Positions 19,817 through 28,890 of a stretch of DNA of 64,000 nt are shown here, piece after piece (within the stretch, counting starts at the first letter, position 1; every line of letters begins with the position of its first letter). The stretch lies in the NCBI RefSeq assembly GCF_900102365.1, contig NZ_FOIN01000006.1, positions 36,168 to 100,167 of the forward strand, given 5' to 3'. The position numbers and the translations under genes are program-made. A model generated the notes under the pieces. That model made no database searches, was not told the origin of the DNA, and saw only the letters and a program-made list of their open reading frames with translations. Origin of the DNA: Thomasclavelia cocleata. GTDB lineage: Bacteria > Bacillota_I > Bacilli_A > Erysipelotrichales > Coprobacillaceae.

Positions 19817-20191
19817 TTGTCAATAGGACTAGTCTTAAAACAACTTAGAAGATCTAAAAACATTTCCCAAAGAAAAATAGCGAAAATGTTAGATTTAAGT
19901 CTAAGTTCTATCTATCGTTTTGAAAACGGTGGACAGATTAGTTTTGATAATTATCTTAAATATTGTAAATATTTAGAGATATCTCCATATATTCCTCTAA
20001 TTATTTGCAGTGATGACAAAATACTGCTTTTATATAATAAAATCTGTCAATCTATTTTAGATAAGAATATGCGTGATGTGATTTTATCTGTATTTATTCA
20101 GGAGCTTAATCAGGGAATAGACGAACAATTTGGAAAGATATTCCTAAAACTAAATAAGAGAATTAATGACGATTTTATTAAGATAATATAA
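19817..20191 (+). CDS. Small XRE-type helix-turn-helix regulator
   Basis: 124 aa. Residues about 5-60 form an HTH_3 domain (LKQLRRSKNISQRKIAKMLD and LSLSSIYRFENG), resembling the N-terminus of Rgg/PlcR regulators. The C-terminal half is helical but far too short for the usual TPR sensor domain, so it may be a truncated Rgg-like regulator. The start is a TTG preceded by AAAGGGGACA, ten bases upstream. Regulon unknown. A terminator follows. Confidence 0.7.
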   Translation: MSIGLVLKQLRRSKNISQRKIAKMLDLSLSSIYRFENGGQISFDNYLKYCKYLEISPYIPLIICSDDKILLLYNKICQSILDKNMRDVILSVFIQELNQGIDEQFGKIFLKLNKRINDDFIKII

Positions 20192-20241
20192 CTACAGTAG
20201 TAGATTTGAGATATTTAAGGAAGATAGACAAAGTTATAAGG

Positions 20242-20273
20242 AAGAAATAATTTAACGATTATTTCTTTTTTAT
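20242..20273 (+). terminator. Terminator after the small XRE regulator
   Basis: AAGAAATAAT, a TTAAC loop and a GATTATTTCTT arm, followed by a T run. Confidence 0.75.
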
Positions 20274-20333
20274 AAAATATTTTTAAATAAAAGAATTAAT
20301 TTTATAAATGAATTATTGAATAGGAGGAAAAAG

Positions 20334-20900
20334 ATGACAGAATTGGAAAAAATGAAATTATGTATGTGGTATGATGCAAATAATGATGAAGAGTTATTTA
20401 ATCAAAGAATTACTGCTAAAGATTTATGTTTTGATTTAAATAATTTAAGACCTAGTGATAAAGAAAAAAGATTAGAAGTAATAGAAAAACTATTAGGATA
20501 TCAACCAAGGAATTTAGAATTAGTTAGTCCTTTTATGTGTGATTATGGTAGTAGGATCAACTTAGGTAAAAATGTATTTATAAATAGTAATTGTTATTTA
20601 ATGGATGGTGGTGAAATTACTATTGGAGATAATGTTTTTATTGGTCCATCATGTGGATTATATACTGCAGTTCATCCATTGGATTTTAAATCAAGAAATA
20701 AAGGACTAGAAAAAGCTTTACCAATTACAATTGGTAATAATGTTTGGCTTGGAGGAAATGTTGTGATTTTACCAGGAGTTACAATTGGTGCAGGGTGTGT
20801 CATTGGTGCTGGGAGTGTTGTAACTAAAGATATTGAAGCTAATAGTGTTGCTTGTGGTAATCCTTGTAAAATAGTTAAAAAGGTAAAACTAGATTTTTAA
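20334..20900 (+). CDS. maa: Maltose/galactoside-type O-acetyltransferase (hexapeptide repeat)
   Basis: Acetyl-CoA dependent sugar acetyltransferase of the LacA/Maa/NodL family. The N-terminal helical domain has the typical [19 protein letters not shown]. The left-handed beta-helix follows, with [13 protein letters not shown], the catalytic-His region YTAVHPLD, and [11 protein letters not shown]. The ATG is chosen for its GGAGGAAAAAG site. 188 aa. Usually a detoxifying acetylation of sugars; the substrate is uncertain. Confidence 0.9.
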   Translation: MTELEKMKLCMWYDANNDEELFNQRITAKDLCFDLNNLRPSDKEKRLEVIEKLLGYQPRNLELVSPFMCDYGSRINLGKNVFINSNCYLMDGGEITIGDNVFIGPSCGLYTAVHPLDFKSRNKGLEKALPITIGNNVWLGGNVVILPGVTIGAGCVIGAGSVVTKDIEANSVACGNPCKIVKKVKLDF

Positions 20901-20953
20901 TGGATCTGGTTTTATTGTGTTGGTGATAAAAAGAACTACATTTTTTAAAAAGT

Positions 20954-20980
20954 AAAAATCCACTTCTTTGGTGGATTTTT
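20954..20980. terminator. Bidirectional terminator between maa and dacF
   Basis: AAAAATCCAC and GTGGATTTTT form a perfect ten-pair stem around TTCTTTG, with A/T runs for both directions. Confidence 0.85.
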
Positions 20981-20981
20981 A

Positions 20982-22124
20982 CTAAAATAGAGATTTGAAT
21001 GTCTTAAATAATTTTGAAAAGTAGGTAGCTTTGTTAGCATCGTTATCACTGTATAGTTCATAACTACCTGCTTCTTTACCATCAATCGTGACTATTAAGG
21101 TTCCAACAACGTCACCTTTTTTTATAGGTAGTAAGTCATCTTTATAGATTATTTCTGTTGTATATTTATCATTACTATTTTTAGCTGTTGTAAAAGCTAT
21201 ATCTTGTTTACACTTTACATCAATAGTTAGGTTTTCCATTTTATCAATTACATGTTTTTCAATAACTGTATCTTTTTTAAAGATAATTTCTTGTTTATAG
21301 TTATTAAAGCCATAGTCAAGCATACTACACATTTCTTCATTTCTTGTTTTAGGTGCACTTTCTTTCATTAGGACACCTATTATTCTTTGGTTATTACGTT
21401 TAACTGTTGTAACAAGACAGTAACCTGCTTCTTTGGTATAGCCGGTTTTTAAGCCATCAACACCATCATATAATTTTAAAAGTTTATTTGTATTAACTAG
21501 CCAAAAACTTTGTTTAGTATCCTCACGAATATAGCTGTCATAAAGTGATGTAACATTTAATAGATCTTCTCCACCAATTTGAATTAAATAAGCTGCCATT
21601 AGGGCTAAGTCATGAGCACATGTATAATGATCATCATCATGTAATCCAGTAGCATTTTTAAAATGAGTATTTTTTAGATTCAGTTCTTTAGCTTTATCAT
21701 TCATCATTGTAACAAATTTATCGATACTACCTGCGATATGTTCAGCTACTGCAACACTGGCATCATTAGCACTAGCAATAGCAATTGATTTAAACATATC
21801 TTTTAATGACATACTTTCGCCTTGTTCTAAATAAACTTGGGACCCTCCCATGCTGGCAGCATATTTAGAAGTAGTTATTTTATCTTCAAATGAAAGTTTT
21901 TTATCCCGAATGGCTTCAAACATTAAAATCATTGTCATTATTTTTGTGGTTGAAGCAGGATATAGCTTTTCACTAGAGTTTTTATCATATAGAACTTGTT
22001 TTGAATTAGCTTCTATTAGAATTGCTGCTCTAGCGTTAGGGGTTACATCATTATCTAATGCTTTAACATTGGTTATTGGTAATAAACATACAACTATTAA
22101 GGTTATAAATATTTTCTTTATCAA
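20982..22124 (-). CDS. dacF: Serine-type D-Ala-D-Ala carboxypeptidase (DacF/PBP5-like)
   Basis: Low-molecular-weight penicillin-binding protein that trims peptidoglycan stem peptides. The signal peptide (IKKIFITLIVVCLLP) is cut near TNVKA. Catalytic motifs are PASTTKIM (SxxK), ASANDAS (SxN) and LKTGYT (KTG), followed by the PBP5 C-terminal beta domain. I chose a TTG start at 22124 because AGAGGCGATC precedes it and the signal peptide then begins correctly; the ATG at 22178 would add 18 residues. In Bacillus dacF lies upstream of spoIIAA in the same direction; here it is divergent. Confidence 0.9.
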   Translation of the reverse strand: MIKKIFITLIVVCLLPITNVKALDNDVTPNARAAILIEANSKQVLYDKNSSEKLYPASTTKIMTMILMFEAIRDKKLSFEDKITTSKYAASMGGSQVYLEQGESMSLKDMFKSIAIASANDASVAVAEHIAGSIDKFVTMMNDKAKELNLKNTHFKNATGLHDDDHYTCAHDLALMAAYLIQIGGEDLLNVTSLYDSYIREDTKQSFWLVNTNKLLKLYDGVDGLKTGYTKEAGYCLVTTVKRNNQRIIGVLMKESAPKTRNEEMCSMLDYGFNNYKQEIIFKKDTVIEKHVIDKMENLTIDVKCKQDIAFTTAKNSNDKYTTEIIYKDDLLPIKKGDVVGTLIVTIDGKEAGSYELYSDNDANKATYFSKLFKTFKSLF

Positions 22125-22233
22125 TTTGATCGCCTCTATAAATAATATGTCCAAGATTGATAAAAATACATTAAACAATCAGTAATATGATAATTATAGA
22201 TTATTTCTATTTTTGTTATCATTGTTCTAGTTT

Positions 22234-22240
22234 TGTCGAA
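22234..22240. promoter_or_regulatory. Putative Spo0A box upstream of spoIIAA
   Basis: TGTCGAA, flanked as TTTTGTCGAAAG, matches the consensus Spo0A-binding heptamer. It lies 54 bp before the spoIIAA start, where phospho-Spo0A acts on spoIIA in Bacillus. I could not recognise a clear sigma-H promoter near it. The site is also 110 bp upstream of the dacF start. Confidence 0.6.
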
Positions 22241-22293
22241 AGCATTTAATCATAATTTTAAAAGTTGTATGATAGCTTGGAGGAGATGAGATA

Positions 22294-22617
22294 ATGGAAA
22301 ATAAGATAGAATATAAAATTTTAGATGATAAAATTATTGTCTATTTTTATGGTGAACTTAGCTGCAGTAATGTAGTTAAATATCGCAGTTTATTAAATAG
22401 TATTTTAGATAAAGGTAATGGTTCTGTATATTTTGACTTTTCACATACAAGTTTTATAGATAGTTCAGGAATTGGTTTAGTTTTAGGTCGTTATAATCAA
22501 TTAGTTAATGATCATCGTAAATTGTTTTTGGCGAATTTAACAAAAACATCATATAAAGTATTTGAATTATCAGGGATGTTTGAATTAATGGATTATGTAG
22601 AGGGGGTTAAGGAATAA
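22294..22617 (+). CDS. spoIIAA: Anti-sigma F factor antagonist SpoIIAA
   Basis: STAS-domain protein which, when dephosphorylated, releases sigma F from SpoIIAB in the forespore. The phospho-acceptor serine lies in FIDSSGIGLVLGRY. 107 aa. GGAGGAGATGAG precedes the ATG. First gene of a three-gene operon in which starts and stops overlap. Confidence 0.95.
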   Translation: MENKIEYKILDDKIIVYFYGELSCSNVVKYRSLLNSILDKGNGSVYFDFSHTSFIDSSGIGLVLGRYNQLVNDHRKLFLANLTKTSYKVFELSGMFELMDYVEGVKE

Positions 22618-23051
22618 TGAATCAAATGGAACTTAGTTTTAATGCTAAAATAGAAAATGAGCCCTTTGCTAGAACAAGTGTAGCAGCATTTGTCACAGCA
22701 TTAAATCCAACGATTGATGAGCTGGTAGAAATAAAGACAATTATTTCTGAAGGCGTGAGTAATGCAATTATTCATGGTTATCAAAATAATGCTGAATGTA
22801 AAGTGGTTATTAAAGTATCAATAGAAGATGAAAGAATAATTAAAATTATCATTCAAGATTATGGAAAAGGAATTGAAGATATAGAAGAAGCAAAAGTACC
22901 AATGTATACTTCATTAAAAGAACTAGAGCATGCGGGGATGGGGTTAACAATCATTGAAGCTCTTTGTGATAATTTAGAAATTCATTCAACACCAAATTTA
23001 GGGACAAAACTAACTATTAGAAAACAATTGAAAGATTCTGACATTGGCTAA
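22617..23051 (+). CDS. spoIIAB: Anti-sigma F factor SpoIIAB
   Basis: GHKL-fold serine kinase that binds sigma F and phosphorylates SpoIIAA. The N box (EGVSNAIIHGY), G1 box (DYGKGIED) and G2 box (AGMGLTI) are present. 144 aa. Its ATG overlaps the spoIIAA stop, which fits coupled translation and stoichiometric synthesis. Confidence 0.95.
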   Translation: MNQMELSFNAKIENEPFARTSVAAFVTALNPTIDELVEIKTIISEGVSNAIIHGYQNNAECKVVIKVSIEDERIIKIIIQDYGKGIEDIEEAKVPMYTSLKELEHAGMGLTIIEALCDNLEIHSTPNLGTKLTIRKQLKDSDIG

Positions 23052-23763
23052 AACAGACACTATTGAACTAATTAAAAAAGCAAGACATGGGGATGATCAT
23101 GCTAAAGAATTAGTTGTAAGTCAAAATCTTGGTTTAGTCTGGTCGATAGTACATCGATTTAAAAATAACTACTATGATAAAGAGGATCTATTTCAAATTG
23201 GATGTATTGGTTTGATGAAAGCTGTTAATAACTTTGATACTAATTATGGAGTTCAATTTTCAACTTATGCTGTACCAATTATTATGGGTGAAATTAAACG
23301 ATATTTCAGGGATGATGGAACAATTAAAGTAAGTCGTTCTTTGAAGGAATTGAATTTAAAAATAAATAAAGCTAGAGAATTATTAATTAATCAAAATGGT
23401 CATGAACCTACTGTTGAAACGATTGCAAAATACTTAGAGGTTGATGTTCAAGATGTTGTAGAAGCAATTGATTCATCTTATTATCCAACTTCATTAAGTG
23501 AACCGATTTATGAAAAAGATGGTTCTTCTATTTCAATGGAAGAAAGAGTCGAAGATAAACACAACAAAATGTGGTTTGAAAAAATAGCTTTAAAAATGGA
23601 AATAGATAAATTAGATGAAAAAGAAAAATTAATCTTATATATGCGTTATCAGCTGGATTTTAATCAAGAGAAAGTTGCAAAACGATTAAATATATCACAA
23701 GTACAAGTATCACGTTTAGAAAAGAAAATTATTGCAAAATTACGTAATCACTTGAATGAATAA
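23044..23763 (+). CDS. sigF: RNA polymerase sigma factor F
   Basis: First forespore-specific sigma factor. Region 2 is seen as YYDKEDLFQIGCIGLMKAV and FSTYAVPIIMGEIKRYFRDD, region 4 as QEKVAKRLNISQVQVSRLE. Start is a TTG overlapping the spoIIAB stop by 8 bp, the only start that keeps operon coupling. 239 aa. The product is held by SpoIIAB until SpoIIAA is activated. Confidence 0.94.
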   Translation: MAKTDTIELIKKARHGDDHAKELVVSQNLGLVWSIVHRFKNNYYDKEDLFQIGCIGLMKAVNNFDTNYGVQFSTYAVPIIMGEIKRYFRDDGTIKVSRSLKELNLKINKARELLINQNGHEPTVETIAKYLEVDVQDVVEAIDSSYYPTSLSEPIYEKDGSSISMEERVEDKHNKMWFEKIALKMEIDKLDEKEKLILYMRYQLDFNQEKVAKRLNISQVQVSRLEKKIIAKLRNHLNE

Positions 23764-23795
23764 CAAAAAGTGTTATAATGTCATCAGGTGATAAA

Positions 23796-24329
23796 ATGGC
23801 TGAAGAGATACAGACAAGGAAAGTAATTAGAAGAAGAAAAAGACTTTGGGTGGAATATTTTCAAGTAATTGTAGTGACTTTAATTATTACATATGGAATA
23901 TTACACTTTGTTCAAATATCAAGGGTTTATGGAACTTCGATGATACCAACGTATCATGAAGGAAATATTGTGCTGGTAGATAAAGTTTTTTATAAGCACA
24001 GTGAACCTAAAAGAAATGATATTATTGTAGTTGATTATAAAGATACTAATTTAAATGAGACATTCATAATTAAAAGGGTTATTGGTATCAGTGGTGATCA
24101 TATTGAAATCAAAGATAATGAATTATATTTGAATGGTGAGTTATTAGAAGAAGACTATATCAATAGCGCAATGACAAATACAGAAGATATGGTAGTTGAT
24201 GTTCCTAAGGGCAAGGTATTTGTTATGGGAGATAACCGTAACAATAGTCTTGATTCGCGTAAATTAGGTTATTTTGATTTTGAAGAAGATGTTATTGGGA
24301 AGGTATTTTTTACGGTTCCTTTCTTTTAG
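23796..24329 (+). CDS. sipS: Type I signal peptidase (copy 1)
   Basis: Membrane-anchored S26 peptidase that removes signal peptides. One N-terminal TM segment (VIVVTLIITYGILHFV), the catalytic Ser in YGTSMIPTY, the catalytic Lys in FIIKRVIGISGD, and box E as MGDNRNNSLDSR. The ATG at 23796 is preceded by CAGGTGATAAA. A near-identical copy lies 145 bp downstream. An imperfect hairpin with T run (24327-24364) follows. The symbol is generic. Confidence 0.9.
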   Translation: MAEEIQTRKVIRRRKRLWVEYFQVIVVTLIITYGILHFVQISRVYGTSMIPTYHEGNIVLVDKVFYKHSEPKRNDIIVVDYKDTNLNETFIIKRVIGISGDHIEIKDNELYLNGELLEEDYINSAMTNTEDMVVDVPKGKVFVMGDNRNNSLDSRKLGYFDFEEDVIGKVFFTVPFF

Positions 24330-24474
24330 AAAAGCAGGTAGAATTTGGTTTTATCTGTTTTTTTGTTTATATAAATATTTTAAAAAAAGTGGGATAGGGA
24401 AGGGGATTATTGTGAAATTATGTAATTAGTTAAATAGGAATCATAAAGGTGATATAATATTTATGGGTGATAAA

Positions 24475-24987
24475 ATGGTTGAGAAAATAGAAAAAAGAAA
24501 AGTTTGGTTAGAGTATTTAAAAGTAATAATAGTTACTTTAATAATTACATATGGGATATTATATTTTGTGCAAATATCAAAGGTTCATGGGGTTTCTATG
24601 TTACCAACATTTCATGAAGGAAATATAGTACTGGTAGATAAAGTTTTTTATAAACATAGTGAGCCAAAAAGAAATGATATTATTGTAGTTGATTATCAAG
24701 ATGTTAACTTAAAAGAAAAATTTTTGATTAAAAGAGTAATAGGTATTAGTGGTGATCATATTGAAATCAAAGATAATGGATTATATTTGAATGGTGAGTT
24801 ATTAGAAGAAGACTATATTAAAGATGTTATGGTAAATGTAGAAGATATGGTAGTTGATGTTCCTAAGGGCAAGGTATTTGTTATGGGAGATAATCGAAAT
24901 AATAGTCTTGATTCACGCAAATTAGGTTATTTTGATTTTGAAGAAGATGTTATTGGAAAGGTATTTTTTACGGTTCCTTTCTTTTAG
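24475..24987 (+). CDS. Type I signal peptidase (tandem copy 2)
   Basis: Paralogue of the preceding gene with all catalytic motifs kept (HGVSMLPTF, FLIKRVIGISGD, MGDNRNNSLDSR). It lacks the basic RRRKR stretch before the TM segment. The last 47 residues are identical to copy 1, and the 3' hairpin and T run (24985-25024) are duplicated too, so a whole gene with its terminator was copied or the 3' half was homogenised by gene conversion. GGTGATAAA precedes the ATG at 24475. Confidence 0.9.
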   Translation: MVEKIEKRKVWLEYLKVIIVTLIITYGILYFVQISKVHGVSMLPTFHEGNIVLVDKVFYKHSEPKRNDIIVVDYQDVNLKEKFLIKRVIGISGDHIEIKDNGLYLNGELLEEDYIKDVMVNVEDMVVDVPKGKVFVMGDNRNNSLDSRKLGYFDFEEDVIGKVFFTVPFF

Positions 24988-25120
24988 AAAAGCAGGTAGA
25001 ATTTAGATTTTATCTGTTTTTTTGTTGAGTTAGTGTATTATGATACTTGAAGATATAAAATCTTTTTTTGTTTTTTAATTAATGAAATATGTTAAAATTG
25101 AATTAAGGATGTGAAATAGA

Positions 25121-26537
25121 ATGATAGGATCAACAAAATATACGACATTATCTGAATCTGAACAAAAAAACAAGTTATTCAGGTTGGATTATAATAACTA
25201 TTATTGCCTGCATAATTGTTATAATTGTTTTTATACCTAAATTGATGGAAAATCTGAAAGAGAAAAAATATAGAGAAGCAGGAACTGTTGAAAAAGTAAA
25301 TGAGAGTAGGGATAATGAATTGTTTAAACTTTTAAAAGAAAATGAAATGGAAAATAATATTTTTGCTAAATTAAAAGTACTTGAAGATATGGATGATAAA
25401 GAAGGATTATTAGGGCAAGAGGGTCAATATATAGCTAAAGCTGTAGTTGGTGCAAGAATAGGTGATTATATTAGAAATACAGAAGCTCTAACAGTTGAGG
25501 TATTTAATAATAAAGAAGATTTGAAATTATGTGTGGCGTATTTGCAAGCTCAGAATAATTATCTAGATGGAGTATATAATGATAAATATGGATGTTTGCC
25601 TCAAATATCAGATTTGCCTTCTAAACGAGCTGTTTTTGCAAAAGAGAATGCTTTATTAATAATGAATTCAAGTATATCTGATGATGAAAAGTTAAATTTT
25701 TGTAGTTTGTTTTATGAGTCTGTTAAGAAAATTGATTATAAAGAAAAGTATGTTCTAGATAAGGATAAAATAAAAACTGTTAAAGGGGAAAATAATAAAC
25801 GATTAACAAATTGGAAAAACAAGTATCCTAAAGATGAATTATTATCTACTCTTGAAGCATTGCAAGAACAAATGAATAAACGAGTAGAAACTGCTTATGC
25901 CTTAAGTAATAAAAATTTAATTACAAATATTTTAGATGAATTGAAATTCTATGATGTTGCAAGATTTAAAGATCAATATTCTTTATGGACAGAAAAGCTT
26001 ACAAATGCTAAACAAAGCCTTGAAAGTGGAACTATTTTACTAGAAGCATTAGAAAAACAAAACCAATATAAACAAGCTGTTTATACTGATGGTAGATATG
26101 TCATTGGTGAAGATATTTTACCAGTAGTTAAAAATGAAGGAGCTCAAAAAGCTGAGGTTAGTGTAAATTATTATAATGCTAAAGTGTTTGGAAATACAAC
26201 TATAGATGTTAATGTTGATGGTTTAGGAAAAATAAACGATAGAACGATAAAACTTGAAGGGGTTACAATGTATCATATTGATAATTCATCATGGCTTGAG
26301 TTAAGAGCGCCTGGTACTTTTAAAGTTGGTAACCATATTGAAGCAGGTGAATATGAAATTAGTAGTAGTTCTTATTCTGGTTTTTATCTTGTAGATAAAT
26401 CTATTGATGGTGTGATTGATGAAATTGAATTAAAGGATGCTTATTGTAGTATTGGTTCAGGAATTAAGACAATTGCTGTTAGAGATGGTCAGTATTTAAT
26501 ATTAAAAGATAGTGATATTCAAATAAAAAAGAAATAA
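25121..26537 (+). pseudogene. Membrane-anchored hypothetical protein, frameshifted in a poly-A run
   Basis: A reading frame from ATG 25121 (AAGGATGTGAAATAG upstream) stops soon after an A7 run at 25164-25170. Dropping one A joins it to the long downstream frame through a clear TM segment (GWIIITIIACIIVIIVFIP) and on to 26537. The rejoined protein would be about 470 aa, with a short cytoplasmic tail, one TM helix and a large extracytoplasmic domain with no motif I recognise. Alternatively a shortened product starts at ATG 25242. The frameshift may be real, corrected by slippage, or a sequencing error. It is followed after 9 bp by a Tim44-like gene. Confidence 0.65.
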
Positions 26538-26546
26538 GGGAAGAAT

Positions 26547-27110
26547 ATGGTAGAAAAAGAGATTGTTGAAGAAATAAAAAAATATGATGCCAATTTTAGT
26601 AAGATAGAGTTTAAACGATGGTGTGGAGAGGTATTAAAAATACTTCAAGAAGCCTGGTCAAAAAAGGATTTAGAAACTTTAAAATATTATGAAGTTGAAA
26701 GGTTATATCTGTTACATGAAGAACAGCTTAAAGCTATGCAAAAGAATAAAATAATTAATGTTACTAAAGATATGGAAATAAATGAAATTAAAATAATTGA
26801 TTATAATCGAATGCCAGATTGTGAAATATTTAAGGTTATAATATCTGTAAGCTTGATTGATTATTATCAAAAAGAAAATAGTATGATGATATTATCTGGT
26901 AGTTTAAACCAAAGGGTTAATGCTGATTATAAATTAGAAATAGTTAGAGATAAGGACTTTTTAACAGACTGGTTAGTTGATAAAAGTACTATGGTATGTC
27001 CTAATTGTGGTGCAGTAATTAATTTGTTGCAACAAAAAAAGTGTGCATATTGTGATAGTGTATTTATTACTATGGATACTAGTTATAAGATAATGTCATT
27101 AGAAATATAG
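26547..27110 (+). CDS. Tim44-like domain protein with C-terminal zinc ribbon
   Basis: 187 aa. The N-terminal two thirds resemble the Tim44-like/calcium-channel-like domain of Firmicute proteins (FKRWCGEVLKILQEAWSKKD and later NVTKDMEINEIKIID). The C-terminus has two CxxC pairs (CPNCGAV and CAYCDSV), a zinc ribbon. No signal peptide. GGGAAGAAT precedes the ATG. The upstream frameshifted membrane protein is probably its operon partner. Function unknown. Confidence 0.65.
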   Translation: MVEKEIVEEIKKYDANFSKIEFKRWCGEVLKILQEAWSKKDLETLKYYEVERLYLLHEEQLKAMQKNKIINVTKDMEINEIKIIDYNRMPDCEIFKVIISVSLIDYYQKENSMMILSGSLNQRVNADYKLEIVRDKDFLTDWLVDKSTMVCPNCGAVINLLQQKKCAYCDSVFITMDTSYKIMSLEI

Positions 27111-27226
27111 ATTTTTAATAATAATTTAAAAATTATTGTATATTGGTAATTTTGTTATTTATTATCAATAAATTAAATTATAATATAGTATTATAGATAG
27201 TTATTTTATTAGTTTGGGTATTATGA

Positions 27227-27256
27227 AAAAAGACAATCTCATCTTGATTGTCTTTT
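27227..27256. terminator. Terminator of the Rpn-family gene
   Basis: AAAAAAGACAATC and GATTGTCTTTT pair around TCATCTT; it abuts the stop codon of the minus-strand gene and has A/T runs on both sides. Confidence 0.8.
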
Positions 27257-27257
27257 G

Positions 27258-28244
27258 TTAATTACTATTATCTATCCTTTGTTTAAATGCTTCAAATTCA
27301 TCTTCTTCAAATATATATTTGTTTATTAACCTTAACTGTTTTTCACTTAATCCTTCTATCCATTCACTACATTCCTGATGATATCTTCCTTCAATCAGTT
27401 CTTTAGTCATTTCAAACATCACTTTTTTTCCTTTTTCAATTCCTTGTTTTTCCCCTTGTTCTATTCCTTTTTCAAGCCCTTGTTTTATCCCTATTTCAAT
27501 TCCCTCTTCTAATCCCTTACTATGATACTCATCTTTAAATGATTCTGTTCTTATTCTCGCTAACGCTAACTGATTCGCTATCGACCACATTGGCTCATTA
27601 TTTCTAAACTTGTCATACATCTTTATCACCATCCCGATTATGTCTTCTTCTTTCTCTTTTATTATACCAGTATATTCATTCTTTATAAACAAATAACATA
27701 ACCTTTCCAAATCACTTAGTTCTTTAACTTCTTTTTCTTTTAGAATCTTTTCAATATGTTTCATCTTAATAAAATAGCGATAGTTTAGATTACCATTTTC
27801 TATCCTTCCTTTACTGTCTCTATATGCATAATCCCTAATCAAACAATCATCATCATCATTGATAAAGATGATTTGATATACTGGTCTTAACATATTATAC
27901 TTCTCACCAGCATCTAACTGTTCTACTAGAAGTCTGGCTCCATAAAACTGAAATCTTGCTGTTTCACTGTTAGAACTGCCTGCCATCTGCATTTCTATAT
28001 CAATAACTCTGCCAGTTTCATCAACAGCACAAATATCTAAAATAATATTTTTAGCAAGAACAGTATTTTGATTGATCTCAGGATTTTTAACAATCATTTT
28101 TTTACAGTCAATATTGGTAACGAGTTTAACGATATACTTTCTTAACATTTTAGATTCAGCAGTATCTCTGGAAAGAAGATATTTAAAGAAAAGATCGTTA
28201 TTAAATTTAACTAAATCATTTTGATAATTAATTACTTCACTCAT
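27258..28244 (-). CDS. Rpn family recombination-promoting nuclease / putative transposase (PD-(D/E)XK)
   Basis: 328 aa of the PDDEXK_2 group (Rpn/transposase_31-like). Catalytic residues are visible as LDICAVD (Asp) followed by IDIEMQM (ExQ/K position). A short glycine-containing repeat (GIKQGLEKGIEQGEKQG) near residue 245 is typical of the family's C-terminal region. AGGAGGATTATTG precedes the ATG. Such genes spread in many copies; they promote RecA-independent recombination in E. coli, but are often annotated as transposases. Flanked by decayed DNA at 28.3-28.8 kb. Confidence 0.85.
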   Translation of the reverse strand: MSEVINYQNDLVKFNNDLFFKYLLSRDTAESKMLRKYIVKLVTNIDCKKMIVKNPEINQNTVLAKNIILDICAVDETGRVIDIEMQMAGSSNSETARFQFYGARLLVEQLDAGEKYNMLRPVYQIIFINDDDDCLIRDYAYRDSKGRIENGNLNYRYFIKMKHIEKILKEKEVKELSDLERLCYLFIKNEYTGIIKEKEEDIIGMVIKMYDKFRNNEPMWSIANQLALARIRTESFKDEYHSKGLEEGIEIGIKQGLEKGIEQGEKQGIEKGKKVMFEMTKELIEGRYHQECSEWIEGLSEKQLRLINKYIFEEDEFEAFKQRIDNSN

Positions 28245-28464
28245 ACAATAATCCTCCTATTATGTTTTACAAAATAATCAGGAGGCTTACTTTTAAAAGT
28301 TGAATTTTTATGTACAAATAATTGATAGACTAAAAAACAGCAGGAATAATGGTGGATAGAAACAATATAATTAAAATTATATGAAACATTTTAAATAATA
28401 GTTTTTTAGTGTCAAGTAGTTTCTAGTTTAAATTTTTATTAGGTATTTATGGGGGAAGACACAT

Positions 28465-28689
28465 ATGGAATTGACATTTGAAAATATTATGAATAATTGT
28501 AGTACAAATGAGATAGATTTAATGAAATTAAAGTAAACTTAGATAATATTGTTCCTTTTGTTGGAGCGGGATTATCTGTTGATGTGTATCTATTATGAAA
28601 AAGCACTAGATAGTTTAAAATTTGTTCAGAAAAATGCTGAAGAAATAGGAAATACGATAAAGAGACTGGAAGAATTAATAGAAGAATAA
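28465..28689 (+). pseudogene. Remnant of a SIR2-like (defence-type) gene
   Basis: An ATG at 28465 opens a short frame that stops at 28535; a second frame then reads VNLDNIVPFVGAGLSVDV, the nucleotide-binding start of SIR2-like NADase domains. After about 28585 a third frame continues YYEKALDSLKFVQKNAEE to a TAA at 28689, probably a C-terminal helical repeat. The middle of the gene is missing and frames do not match, so it is dead. The rest of 28245-28890 holds nothing I can identify. Confidence 0.5.
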
Positions 28690-28890
28690 TGAATTGTTAG
28701 CAAAATTATTAGTTCTGTTTCAAAAATAAATAAATTATTCATCTATTTTTAAGTTGTTTAATATACTTTTTATTTATGAATAAATTTAACTTTTTTTATA
28801 ATAACTATTGTATACAATGTGACTTTTATGTTAAAATGACAAAAATCAATAAGTGGGGAAGTACTTGTTGAATAAAGAAAGGGTGGTTAC

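Noticed and set aside
27258..28244. Calling the Rpn-type gene an insertion sequence
   Set aside because: No terminal inverted repeats or target duplication were seen; the family is nuclease-like and not proven mobile.
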